Shown here: in pieces, positions 49,141-59,813 of the stretch | Position numbering within the stretch: the first letter of the stretch is position 1 | Layout of the letters: each line of letters opens with the position of its first letter | NCBI RefSeq assembly: GCF_009730915.1 | Contig: NC_052479.1 | Location: forward strand, 2,418,001-2,482,000 | Direction: 5' to 3' | DNA from: Dioscorea cayenensis subsp. rotundata | Lineage: Eukaryota > Streptophyta > Magnoliopsida > Dioscoreales > Dioscoreaceae | DNA length: 64,000 nucleotides | Program-made: the position numbers and the translations under genes | The notes under the pieces: generated by a model | What the model was told of the DNA's origin: nothing | The model's input: only the letters and a program-made list of their open reading frames with translations | Database searches by the model: none

Positions 49141-49670
49141 GGGAAAATTACTTATAAGTCCCTGAAACTTTTCATTTATACCAATAAGTCCCTCTGACCA
49201 AATAGTATACCCTGCAGTCTCTCCTTTTTAGAATCATTTCTATTTCGTCCCTACCGTCATCTTTGCCTGTTTATTATTTTGAAAAACCCCACTTTACCCT
49301 TTGCTTTTGGGAGGGAAATCTGGCGCCATGTCATGTCAAGGCAGCATGGTGCTTGTACTTTGCCATCACTCAAAAGTCTTCATCCTTACCTTTTGTCTTG
49401 CTTGAGAAGCTTGAATCTTTTTTCATTTCATTTTCTTTTCTTCTTCCTTGGCCTTGGTTTTGGAGTGATTCTCCTCTTTTATCACCCATCTCTACTCACC
49501 ATCTCTATTCTTCGGCGGCGAGCTAACTTCACAAAGCTATATCCCAAAGAATGTGTGAAGGTATTTCTTAGATCCCCATCAAGTTGCATATCTTGGTCTT
49601 AATGTAGGGTTCTTGGTATCATGTTCATCGGTCCTTCATCTATAGTGGTTTTTCTTAATGCAGGGTCTTC

Positions 49671-52379
49671 ATGGACATGTTTTACAGTGTTGCGAAGTAT
49701 AAAGGGGATGGTTATGTGTTAGATTTCACTGTCTTGACTGGATGGCTAACATTATTTGAGAAGATATGCACATATTGGGCTCTCGAACCTCCTATAGTGC
49801 GAGTAAAGTATATAATGCCAAACGAGCACAAGACAATATGCTCCATTAGCTCAGAGGATGACTTTCAGAACATGTGTAATGTTCATCGGATATTCAAAAA
49901 GACCATGGTGAACATGATCATAGATACTGTGAACGAAACAACGGAGACCATCTGTACTTCACCAATGTCATTGTAAATATCTTATTCTATTTGGTTTTGC
50001 ACTCATTTTTGTATAATGTGGCAAGGATTTGCATTATTTTTCGCATATGTGGTCATTAATATGTGTTTGGGTATAGTATCGTTTGTTTGGTATTAGTTTT
50101 ATTTTTTAGCCATTAGTTTTTTTGTTATTTCGAAGCTTATTTGCCATAACTATTCGGGTTTTAAAAGTGTTGTTGTTTATTTATTTTTACTAGCTGTTTA
50201 TCGAATGTATATGACAAGGGTACCAACATCGCAAAATACACTGGCAGTGACACATGGAGGAGGCATAACTATAAGCAATTCTTTACTGAGATCTGAGTCG
50301 AAATTTTTCATGGTTGTAGCGCTTGAAAATGCACAAGAATTCAAGGATTCATTGTGCGACTTAGCCATCAAACGCAATTTCAACTTCAGGTTCATAAAAA
50401 ATGATAAAGATAGAGTTACTGTCACATGTGCTGCTGAGTTATGTCAATGGCGTGTCCACGCCTCAAGAGATAGAAACCTCCCAACATTTAGAATCAAAAC
50501 AACCCAAAATAGTCATACATGTGGTGGGGGTATCGGCACAACATCTCATCCGAGGGCTTCTAAAAAATGGGTTAGCAGGCAAGTAATGAGTAAATTACGA
50601 GATCATCCTCTATACCGGGCTGTAGACATACAACGTGGTATATTGTGTGACCATGGTGTCCGGCTACCATACAAACAAGCATGGATGGGTAAAGAGGTGG
50701 CAAAGGGAATTCTCCATGGAAGCGACGTTGCAAGTTATGATCTGTTGATATGGTATGCAAGTAAGGTTTCCGAAACCAACCCGGGTAGCATCGTTATCAT
50801 TGAGAAGGATGGAGAACGCTTTTAAGCGTGGTTTTTTTGCTTTCATGCATGTCTTCAAGGTTTTTAAGCGTGGTTGTAGACCCATGCTATTCCTCGATGG
50901 CACCCATTTGCTAGGTAAATATGGTGGCATCCTACTAGAGCATAGCTGCAAAGGATGGTAATAAAGGTCTATTTCATCTAGCTTTTTGCTATTGTTGATA
51001 ATGAAAGCCCGAGCGATAGCGGGCGTGGTTCATTTCCACTCGGGTGATGCAATATATGGTGAAGATGACTACCACAAAATCATTACATTCATTTTCGGAC
51101 CGTTCTAAGGGACTTGTTAATGCTATTGCCAAAGTCTTCCCCTCGCCCTCACATAGCTCTTGCTTTTGCGACATCTCCAAGCAAACTTTTTTTGAAGACT
51201 AATGGTCACCTAGGGAAAGGATTAAAAGATGAGTGTTGGAGGTTGGTTGTTAAGATTGCATATGCATGCACATCTTGAGTATGATGCAATTGTGGAGTGC
51301 GTTGTCGGCGACATCAACACGAGCCCATAATTGGTTATTTCAAAAAGTCGGACATGATGCATTGGTGCAATTACTTGTTTTAGAGGACAACGTGAGGGCG
51401 AGATGTATTCGAATGTGGCGAGTCTTTCAATGCATGGATTAAGGAGGCACGACATCTACATCGTCCGTAACATGGTTGTCGCGATAAGGTATGCGTATAA
51501 CTAATTTAATTAGATTACTGTGCATAGTTGTCGTTCTATTTCAGCTGAATGTATTTACTTTCAAACATTCTAATGTAGTATCTATATTAAATATTTGAGT
51601 TTGGCTTTACCATGTGGTTTTAAACCGTAATGAGTACTTTACACTTTTGTTATTTCGTATTTGTTTTTGGTGTATAGTTTTTATGGTTGTTGTTCCTTTT
51701 TTGTATTTCTTGCATACAATAGATATTTAGTGTTCCTTATTTATGCGTAGTGTTTAATATTGTGGCTTTGCCATGGTTTTTTATTATATTCGCAGTAGTA
51801 GTGTTTTTTTCTCTCATGTGTACTTCCCACCAATGTAGGTTCAAGATGATGAACCTAATGTACAAGCGGCGCGAGAATAGCATGAAATGGGAAACCCATC
51901 TTTGCCCGGAGATTCACAAAAAGATTGAAAAGACTATTGAAGAAAGCAGATGCTTAGTCATAGGCCGATCTGATGGTGATATTTTTGAAGTCGTTGACAA
52001 GCAGGGCAACCATGTCGATTTACGTAATAGAACTTGTTCTTGTCGTCGGTTGGAGGTGTACGGTCTTCCTTGTAACCATTCCTGCTGTGCAATCTTACAA
52101 ACTGATGTAAACATTCATCATTACGTGGAAGGCTACTACACAATCGCATTGTACAAAGAAGCATATGAGAGTCCAATATTCCCTGTACCAGATCATGACA
52201 AACCGATGGATGCGGGTCGACATCTCCGTATTCGTCCACCTATCTCAAAGAAGAGACCCGGACGACCAAGAAAAAGGAGGATTGAATCACAAGCATTTGG
52301 TGTTCATGACTTACATTGTAGTCGATGCCACGAAGTTGGGCATAACAGGGCCACATGTAATGAAGTAATCGCAGACTAA
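49671..52379 (+). pseudogene. MULE-2 mudrA-type transposase, frameshifted
   Basis: Order of parts: a PB1-like N-terminal domain (49671-49972, VLDFTVLTGW, ICTYWALEPPIVRVKY); after an intron, a MuDR DNA-binding-type domain (about 50218-50640, FNFRFIKNDKDRVTV, CQWRVHASRD, SHTCGGG); then the MULE catalytic region (50780-51480) with AFKRGFFAF, CRPMLFLDGTHLLGKYGG, AAKDGNKGLFHLAF, AIVDNESPSD, GLVNAIAKVFPSP and FNAWIKEARH. Several frameshifts and stops lie between 50825 and 51480. A second intron-like gap runs to about 51839. The last part (51840-52379) is open: SWIM finger CSCRRLEVYGLPCNHSCC, AT-hook-like KKRPGRPRKRR, and zinc knuckle CSRCHEVGHNRATC. Family role: cut-and-paste transposition. The broken centre makes this copy non-functional as read. 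Confidence 0.88.
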
Positions 52380-52827
52380 CTGTATCCTTTGTACCCGTCT
52401 CTTTTGTTTTTTGATCACTGCCATCGTATGTTGAATGATTGATACTTATATATATTGCATATAAAGTTCTCGAAGTTTGTTTGACAGTACATGAATTCGA
52501 TCAGGTTCCTCAAATAATAAGCGGATGTAATATACAACAATCAATTAATTAGGTAGCTGACAATGAGATGCATGTTCATGATAGTGCACATATATGATTG
52601 AAAACTAATGTCGTATCCCAAATAATGAGTATTTATTCAGAATACTATACGCTTAATGCTTAAAATAAATATTATGTATCAATAAACAGCAGTAAATACA
52701 AATATTGATTACTCTAGCAGAAAAGTGGATTGCAACTCTGAATTGCATATTTAAAATTCTAATATAGAACATTTGAACAATGTGCTTACTCGTCAATTTG
52801 TCGATTAAGGAAAACACTTAGTGACAA

Positions 52828-54730
52828 TTAGTGTATCTTTTGCAGCCGGCCAAATCTGGTAGGCCTTTTATTGGTTGGATTGAAATCGGTTCGTGGGGCA
52901 GGTTGTTCTATCAATTTCTCTGCTTCACCTTCTGTATCTCCTTCCTTGGGTATGCATATAGAGTCCCCGGATTTTAGCTGTGCTAGCGATTCTATCGCAT
53001 TGTCGATGTCCTCTGTTGTTTTCTTGTCCACTTCACTTAATTGGGATGGAGTTGGTGCAGCTCGTTTCCTACCTCTGGGTGCTGGTGCACCTTTTACTTG
53101 GGCAACTTTTGTTGGTTGTGCAGTTTTCGAGGCACGAGTGACACGTTTCTCTGGCTGAGCCATCCCTGAGCCTGAGGCTTCTTGCGATGTTGGAGGTTTG
53201 GTTGCTCTTGGCTTCGATGCCACTCTCTTGGATCTCCTCGATGGTGGAGCTGGGCCAATGTCATATGTTAATAGAGGTGGTACAACATCTTCTTCCTCGT
53301 TGCTTGTGTTATTCCTTTCTTCAAAAATAGCAAGCTTCGCACGAAGAGCTATCACTTCAGCCATCAATGTTTCGTATTTGTTATCTTCCATCTGTTTCCT
53401 CATTGGACTCGAACCTGATGATTTTTTGGACTCTCTTGGTGGGCTTACTGACTTCTCACTTTCATGATCTGTTGTCCGGGATGCCTCTCCAACTTGTTTC
53501 TTCTTACCTTTTTGTTTCAATGCCTTGATGAATTTTGGTGCTTTCGTTGCACCGGATAGAACCAAACTTGTCCTTGTAAAGCTGAGATCAATCTTTCCCG
53601 AACCAATGAGGTCAACTTCAGATTGTCTCTCCGGCATAAGCGGGGAAAACTAGCAAATACAACAACAAACATTAATATGGACGTATACACATTATTCTCA
53701 AAAAGGAACATCTAATAAAAAAACTGAATACATGTGTAAGATACTAAACTGGAATCGATATAAAAATAATAACCGTGAATATATAACAGTTAAATGTGAT
53801 ACATATTGGTAAATATGGATACTAACGACCTATGAGTAAAAGCAATAAAAATGACACAAAAGGAGAATAGTAAAAGGAAATACTCAATGGATTCTAATTT
53901 GCATACCTCTTTTCCATCCAATGACTCGATCAAGGCACTCACACCTGCTTGTTTCTTGATACTGGCTTCACCATAACAGAGAATGCGTGGTGTTCTTCCA
54001 AAGTGGATCTTCTTCCCAGTCCCAGTTACTTCATAAAACCAAATTGTCAATGCAACTGTACATCCTCGCAAATACCCTATGCAAGGTTGCTTCCCGGAAT
54101 ATCTGTCCTTCACACGAGCAGCTGCATTGGGCAAATCATCCATAATCCACTTGTAGGTCGCTTGGGCCCATGCATATTGATCCAGCGTTGACAGGTCTTC
54201 CACATAGTAGGCTAACCATGCTGGAGATGTACATGAAGTGGTGGGGAAAAGGAAGGATCCCATGATGTATACTAGCAAAAGTTTTACAAAACTTTCTTCT
54301 TTCTTGCTGTCTTTCTTGCAACCAGACTCATTAAAGTCCTTAACAAGCACTCCCTTGTTCGGTCTACTCCTTTCGTTAAGAACTCTTCCTCGAGTGTACA
54401 ACGTTCCTTCTTCCTTGAGAAATCTATTGCGATACCAGTCACATTTTTAGTCCAAGTATTATTGAAACATCTTCGGGGACGGAATTGTAAGTGATCGTCT
54501 CCCAAATTGAAGGTTTTTGGTCCGTGTATCGAAAACCCTCGCATCAATGCATCCAATACAGTACACTCTTGTGCTATTGGCTCAATATCCATCAGATGAC
54601 TAAATGGCGTCCCTCGGAGTAACTCCCAGTGTCTTCGTGTCATCTTCTCTTTCAATCGGGCGTACTGCTGTCTATGAGTAGTGCTAAGTAACAACGTCCC
54701 ATTCACCAAATTTCCCAATCGGCTAGCCAT
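52828..54730 (-). pseudogene. MULE-2 second gene: PMD-like protein lacking the Ulp1 domain
   Basis: First exon 54730 to 53907 and second exon 53649 to 52828, joined in frame across a GT-AG intron (KE/FSPLMPERQ). The first exon has LVNGTLLLST, TRRHWELLRGTPFSHL, TVLDALMRGFSIHGPKTFNL, KLLLVYIMGSFLFPTTSC and YKWIMDDLPNAAARV, which is PMD-like and aligns with the MULE-1 minus gene. One frameshift near 54300 breaks it between KKKVL and EESFVKLL. The second exon is charged and low-complexity, with a short coiled coil (LMAEVIALRAKLAIFEERN), basic RRSKR and RGRKR patches, and ends GRLQKIH. No Ulp1-type His or Cys motif follows before the transposase end, so this copy ends where the protease would begin. 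Function of the PMD part is unknown; PMD versus DUF1985 naming is uncertain. Confidence 0.75.
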
Positions 54731-55787
54731 AATGCATTACGATTGCACAAACAATACATACACATTCGGGTGATTATTTTTGAATGACACTAAACATGTT
54801 TGTACAAAAGCGGATACATAAAACAACCATATCCATTCCATATATTAAGTATTATATTTGAATGAAGGACAAAAAAACAAAAAAATAAACACTAAATGCT
54901 AAAAAAAATATCGTCATACATAAAACAATTCCAATAACTCATCATTATGAGATACTGGGACCACAAATATACATCTGGTTTTTGATATCGGTGATTTATA
55001 ACTAACAATCTACATACGGAACATACTCGACAAAATTCGCAAACACGGAATCTTGACAAAAATTGCATACACACATCATAATAAGATTGGAATTCGGGTG
55101 ATTTATAACAAACAATCTACAAGGATTTTGGACAGGAATCAACTCTCTTACACAACTATATACAATTTTGTTCGTTTCATTGCAAATTAGGGCACAAAGT
55201 AATCACACTAACCAACCATTAGATGGAAATTACAAGATCACATGTTCTCGAAGAAATATAGATCATTCACCAAATGATTCCATGCTTCATTCATCATAGA
55301 ATGCACAATAAAATTAACTAACCTAACATTACCCAAGAACACAAACGATTTTGGCCATGGAAATCATAGGGCTTTCATACCTGCTTGTAACGATGGCACA
55401 GGAGCATCGAGATGATCCAGTCAAGTGGCTTTCTTCTTTTCTCCGGTCTCCGGCGGCAATGGATGCAACTCCGGCGAGGATGCCCTTGTAACTCGAATGG
55501 AAGATGAAAAGTTTTTGGTTGTCTCGGGAGAAGAAGAAGAAAAGGTGGGGAATGATGTGACAATTATTGTATTTTATGAGAAGTTGGTTTCTCATTTTTC
55601 AAAGCTTTCAAATCAGTTAAAACTGAATGGGCAATCAGGTAATTTCCCTTGAAAGATAACGGTGTTATCCATCCGTTGGGCTTTATAGAAATTAAATGAA
55701 AAAGGAAGGACTTTTAAGGGATTTGGCAAAATCAAGGGATTTTTTGGCCATGTGGTAGTGTTTCCTAGACCTTTTGAGCAATTCCTC
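54731..55787 (-). other. Leader and right subterminal region of MULE-2
   Basis: About 1 kb upstream of the PMD-like gene. The 55330-55560 stretch is GC-richer and could be a leader exon. Small ORFs here on either strand show no family features. Confidence 0.4.
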
Positions 55788-55796
55788 TCCTTTAAA
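55788..55796. repeat. Right target-site duplication of MULE-2
   Basis: TCCTTTAAA, matching 49132-49140 at 8 of 9 positions. Confidence 0.6.
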
Positions 55797-57119
55797 AAGC
55801 CAAAAATAATGGGACATATTTATAAAGTGAACATAGAGACAAATATATAAAGTGGTGTCTGGGATCACAAACACCCACTTTGGATGCTACAAGATGTTCA
55901 CATGTCTAATGTCTTGTTTTGTCCGTGATAAAGTAGACGGCTTGCGCTAGTAGATATATGAACATGGAGGAGCAAAATTTAGGGTTAGGGTTTTTACTCT
56001 TTTTAGATGGTGACAGGAGATTGATAGGTTGAACTCAGCGTTGGGACAGTTGCAGTGAATGAAAGCATAAATAAATAAATAAATAAATAAATAAAATTAT
56101 TAATGATATTTTTACCGAGTAACTTTTTTAATAATGTGATTTTTTTTAAAACTTAATTTTATTATTATTTAAATCCTAAATTTAAAATTTTAATCGTAAT
56201 GGATAAATAAATTTTTTTTTTATAAATCCCTAAATTGTAAATCACAAACCTTGCAGTTTGTGGTTTTATTAGTTTAGGTTTAGGATTTATGGTTTAAGGT
56301 TTATGATTTTAGGGTTTAATATTTATTATTTAGGGTTTAAGTTTTTAAATTTTTGGGTATAGGATTTTATAGTATTTAGGTTTAAGATTTTATATATGGT
56401 TTTATAATTTTTTAAAATTTTTAAGAATTTAAGAATTTTTAATATTTAAATTTGAAGTTTATATAAAAAATTGACGTTAATGATAAGTTGGCATCAACAT
56501 CATTCGAAAAACTTATTTGGGAATTTTATTCCGTAAAAATAACAAGGCTATTTTTCCACCACAAATCTATTCCACAGGTTTTTGTTAATATTAGACTATT
56601 TAACACTTATTTTGAAATATATGTTTTATTTTAAAGAAGATTATGAAAATGTAATTAGTCAAATTTTATAAAATTTTAAGAGAGTGAATATAGAGCAATT
56701 TAAGTACAGAAACCTACCAAATGCATAATTTCAGAAAATTAATTTCGTAATGTGTATTTTATATTAAAAATTATGGGAGGATGTTAATAACCAATATATA
56801 TCCTTCATGTGACATGAAGAGAGGATATATAGAGATGCACTGTAATTTTATTATTTTATTATTTTTTATTTTTATTTTTTGTCAACAATGGTATTAAAAA
56901 CAATAAAGGCCCAAGAAAAAGGAGAGTTGATTGGAGTTATTCCTGAAACAAACACAATACCCAAAGGAGCCAAGAGGCCATTGTGGGGCCTAATTTCCCT
57001 AAACACAACATTTGGAATGTGCCTTTTTGTCTTAATTATTTGATAAATATTTTTAAATTAATTTCTGTATTATATATATATATATTAGTATTTTTCTTGT
57101 CTTTTGTTTTTGACAAATA
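55797..57119. other. AT-rich intergenic DNA with telomere-like degenerate tract
   Basis: An AAAT microsatellite lies at about 56066-56095. Degenerate GGTTTAGG/TTTAGGG-type words cluster at about 56265-56400. No gene. Confidence 0.5.
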
Positions 57120-57255
57120 GATGCCAAGGACTCTCTATTTAAAAGAAGTTAAAAATATACACATGCATATAGTTAATATCTCAACACATTTGTGCTCTCA
57201 CCTTGCCTGGTCTTTGAGATTTGATATCGGATTTTCTTTGAAAATAAATACTAAA
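57120..57255 (-). mobile_element. SINE-like dispersed repeat, copy B
   Basis: Diverged from 45505-45715 but collinear: TTTAAAAGAAGTTA, ATGCATATAGTTAATATCTC, ACATTTGTGCTCTCA and TTTGAGATTTGATATCGG. The tRNA-like head is mostly missing. Confidence 0.4.
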
Positions 57256-58149
57256 TACAAAAGAACAGGTACAACATACCAAGAGGCCCGCTAACTTCTC
57301 TAAATATAGTACTTGGAATATGTCTTTCTATCTTGATTTTTCGATTAAAGTTTTTAAATTTCTTTTGATTTTCTAGTGTTTTTCTTGCAACTTCTTCCAA
57401 CATTTGATAATGCATAAAATTAATCATTGTATGAAAATAATTGTCCTCAAAGTTTTGCTGTATATATAATTTCCCTAGCAAATTATTTGAATAATTTCAT
57501 AATCAATTGATAGAAATAAAATTGTAAATTACGAAATATAAAAAAAAAATTAGATTTAACCTTTTACATAATTTTTTTTTGGGGAAAAAAATCCAAAACC
57601 TAACAAAATAAAGCCAATCTTGAGCATGTCTCATACATTCTCAAAGTCATACCGGTATGAATAATATATGTAGCATATGATTTTATCTCTTGTATTCAAT
57701 GGAAAATTTTAATTCAGTATTTCTGTTGGTTAATAAAAACTATCCCGTTAATTGGGTTAAAGAAATAACAAAAATAGTTTGACAAAATAAATGAAAATAA
57801 AAAATTCGAAGGAAAAAAAAAACAAATTTAGGATGATATTTGATCTGAGCATAAAAGAATGTTCTTTTAATTGGTTAAAGGAAACAAAATAATTAGTTTG
57901 CCAAAGATTATATAAATAACATTTAAAATAAAAATAAAAAAAACTAAAATTTGGGATTATATTTGATTATCTATGTTAACAGGAAAAAAAATTAAAAAAT
58001 AAATAAAATTTAGGACATTTACAAATAAAACAATCCAAAACTTAATTTAATTTTGTTTTCAATTATTTATGTATTTTATTTAGTCCCATGGTCAATTATC
58101 TATCAAACTATCTTAATAAAAAAAAGAAAGATAATGGCCATCTCTCTGT
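57256..58149. other. AT-rich intergenic DNA
   Basis: No gene or element recognised. Confidence 0.5.
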
Positions 58150-58440
58150 TATTACCTTTTCTCCCTATTTTTATAAGAGGATGCATCGTCTGCCAATGTT
58201 CACAGATTCATAATCTCTGAACGTTGATATGTGCCTGCACACCGTTCTATAAACAGTAATACTGTGCACTATTTATAAGCACAGTAAAAACTAAAAACTA
58301 AAAAGTGGGATGCACAGTATTTTAATCTGAACTATCTAATCAATCTCAGCACAGTAACTGAATCAATCGTAGACATCCAACCCTATTAAAATTACTGTAC
58401 ATCATCTGCGGACGTTCTACGAGCGTCCGCAGATGGCCTT
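58150..58440. mobile_element. Possible fold-back element with 12-bp terminal hairpin
   Basis: Less AT-rich than its surroundings, with repeated CACAGTA words. It closes with a perfect 12-bp hairpin, CATCTGCGGACG (58403-58414) / CGTCCGCAGATG (58424-58435), loop 9 nt. No target duplication identified. A shorter, similar arrangement lies at 40441-40600. Confidence 0.35.
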
Positions 58441-59325
58441 TGGGAGATGTTGGATTTAATATTTAAAATTCAAAGGAAAGAAAAAATATGGAGACACATG
58501 ATGATGATAAATTATAAAAATATTAAAAGATATATATATATATAAAAGGAAAAGAGGGTAAAATATTGGGATATAAAAGAAATTGCAATTGTGACAGGAG
58601 GATTTGTTAAAATGATGATAATTTATAAAATTAAAGAAAATATTTTATAAAAGAACATGCTATATAAAGTATTGGGATAGGAAAAGTACTTTCTTTTTTC
58701 TTTTTTTTTTGGAATTTTTAAATAATCAATATTATCCTTCCATTCAAATTTAATAGTGTGAAGAAGTGTTCGTTCAATCCCTTCTCTCAAATGCATCTCC
58801 CAATTTTATCAGGAGACAAAGTTAGGAGATAATGAATTTGTTGTTTAGTATTTTATTATATTATCCTACTTTTGAAATATTCATTACAATTGCTAATTTG
58901 TTTTAAATGTTAAAAATAATATATAAAAATATTAATATAATAAAATTACAATATTTTATTGACATGAGTTAGTCCAAGTGACATCATGTAAGCAAAAAAT
59001 TTTGTTAAGAGAGGTCTCCCATTTAGTAGCTACTTGTTAGTACGTCATTTTTTAAAATTGATGTGTTAAAAAGACAATAATAATAATAATAATAATAATT
59101 TTATAAGTCACACCACCAATCATTTCATTTTCTAAACATCACAATAATTAAAAAAAAAACATAAACTTCGTTTTATATTTAAATATTACCATTCTTGACT
59201 ACTTTTAAAATAAGTTGTGCTTGTTAAAATTTTTTATAAAAATAGTAAAAAAATATAATAAAAAATATCATAATATAAAAAAAAATTGCACTCAAAAACA
59301 ACTTAATTTTAAAAAAATATTTTTA
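58441..59325. other. AT-rich intergenic DNA
   Basis: TA and AAT runs. No gene recognised. Confidence 0.5.
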
Positions 59326-59327
59326 AA

Positions 59328-59416
59328 GTCACTGTGACAATAGTCTAATGGTAAGACATTTGACTTCCATGCAAGAGATCGAGAGTTTGACTCTCTTTCA
59401 ATACATGATTGAAGTC

Positions 59417-59456
<40 letters not shown>

Positions 59457-59480
59457 AATAAATAAATAAATAAGTGTGAA
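59328..59480 (+). mobile_element. tRNA(Gly)-like SINE remnant with AAT/AAAT tail
   Basis: CAATAGTCTAATGGTAAGAC resembles an A box with D-arm, TTTGACTTCCATGCAAG folds as a weak anticodon arm with loop CTTCCAT, and GAGAGTTTGACTCTC is a worn B box or T-arm. A simple-sequence tail of AAT and AAAT units follows (59416-59474). The mismatches and tail argue for a retroposed tRNA-like element, not a working tRNA gene. Confidence 0.5.
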
Positions 59481-59813
59481 ATCACTTCTCTACTTTATTA
59501 AAAAAAAATTTAATTGATTTTAAATAAATAAATAAAGAAATATATATATAATAAATATTTTTTTAAAAAAAAATAGAAAGAAAAATTTAATTTAAAATAT
59601 ATGACCGTTATTGCTAGGGTTTGATGCAGGAGTGTATCCCGTTTGGGCAAAACATCGGAAATCATGTGTATCGAATCCAATCCCACTTCACACTTCACGC
59701 GTGACCGATTCTTTCGCCGAGATCCAAATCTCACACCTTTCACGCTCCACCACCCAAATAAAACCTAACCCTAGTTTTTCCATTCCTCATCGGAAAATCC
59801 CACATCGGAGAAG

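Larger units (their letters stand above)
49141..55787. mobile_element. MULE-2: Mutator-like element with transposase and convergent PMD-like gene
   Basis: A 6647-bp element. The left end GGGAAAATTAC is identical over 11 bp to MULE-1. The right end in reverse complement is GAGGAATTGC, like the MULE-1 right end GTGGAAATTGC. The flanking 9-mers are TTCTTTAAA (49132-49140) and TCCTTTAAA (55788-55796), one mismatch. Subterminal DNA repeats AAGTCCCT/AAATCCCTT-type words. It contains a + transposase relic (49671-52379) and a - PMD-like gene (54730-52828), about 450 bp apart at their 3' ends. Frameshifts in both argue against present autonomy. Confidence 0.83.

Noticed and set aside
49263-49602. Two overlapping + ORFs near the left end of MULE-2
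   Set aside because: Aromatic- and Ser-rich frames with no match to any domain; more likely leader DNA upstream of the transposase start.
52380-52827. Ulp1 domain remnant in MULE-2
   Set aside because: No DCG/DCS Cys motif or GHW/GHF His motif could be read on minus between the two MULE-2 genes.
58403-58450. Helitron 3' end (hairpin plus CTRR)
   Set aside because: The hairpin is present but no CTRR follows within about 12 nt, and no TC start or Rep/helicase sequence was found.
59341-59412. Functional tRNA-Gly gene
   Set aside because: The D arm, T arm and acceptor stem do not pair well, and a simple-sequence tail follows; a SINE remnant fits better.
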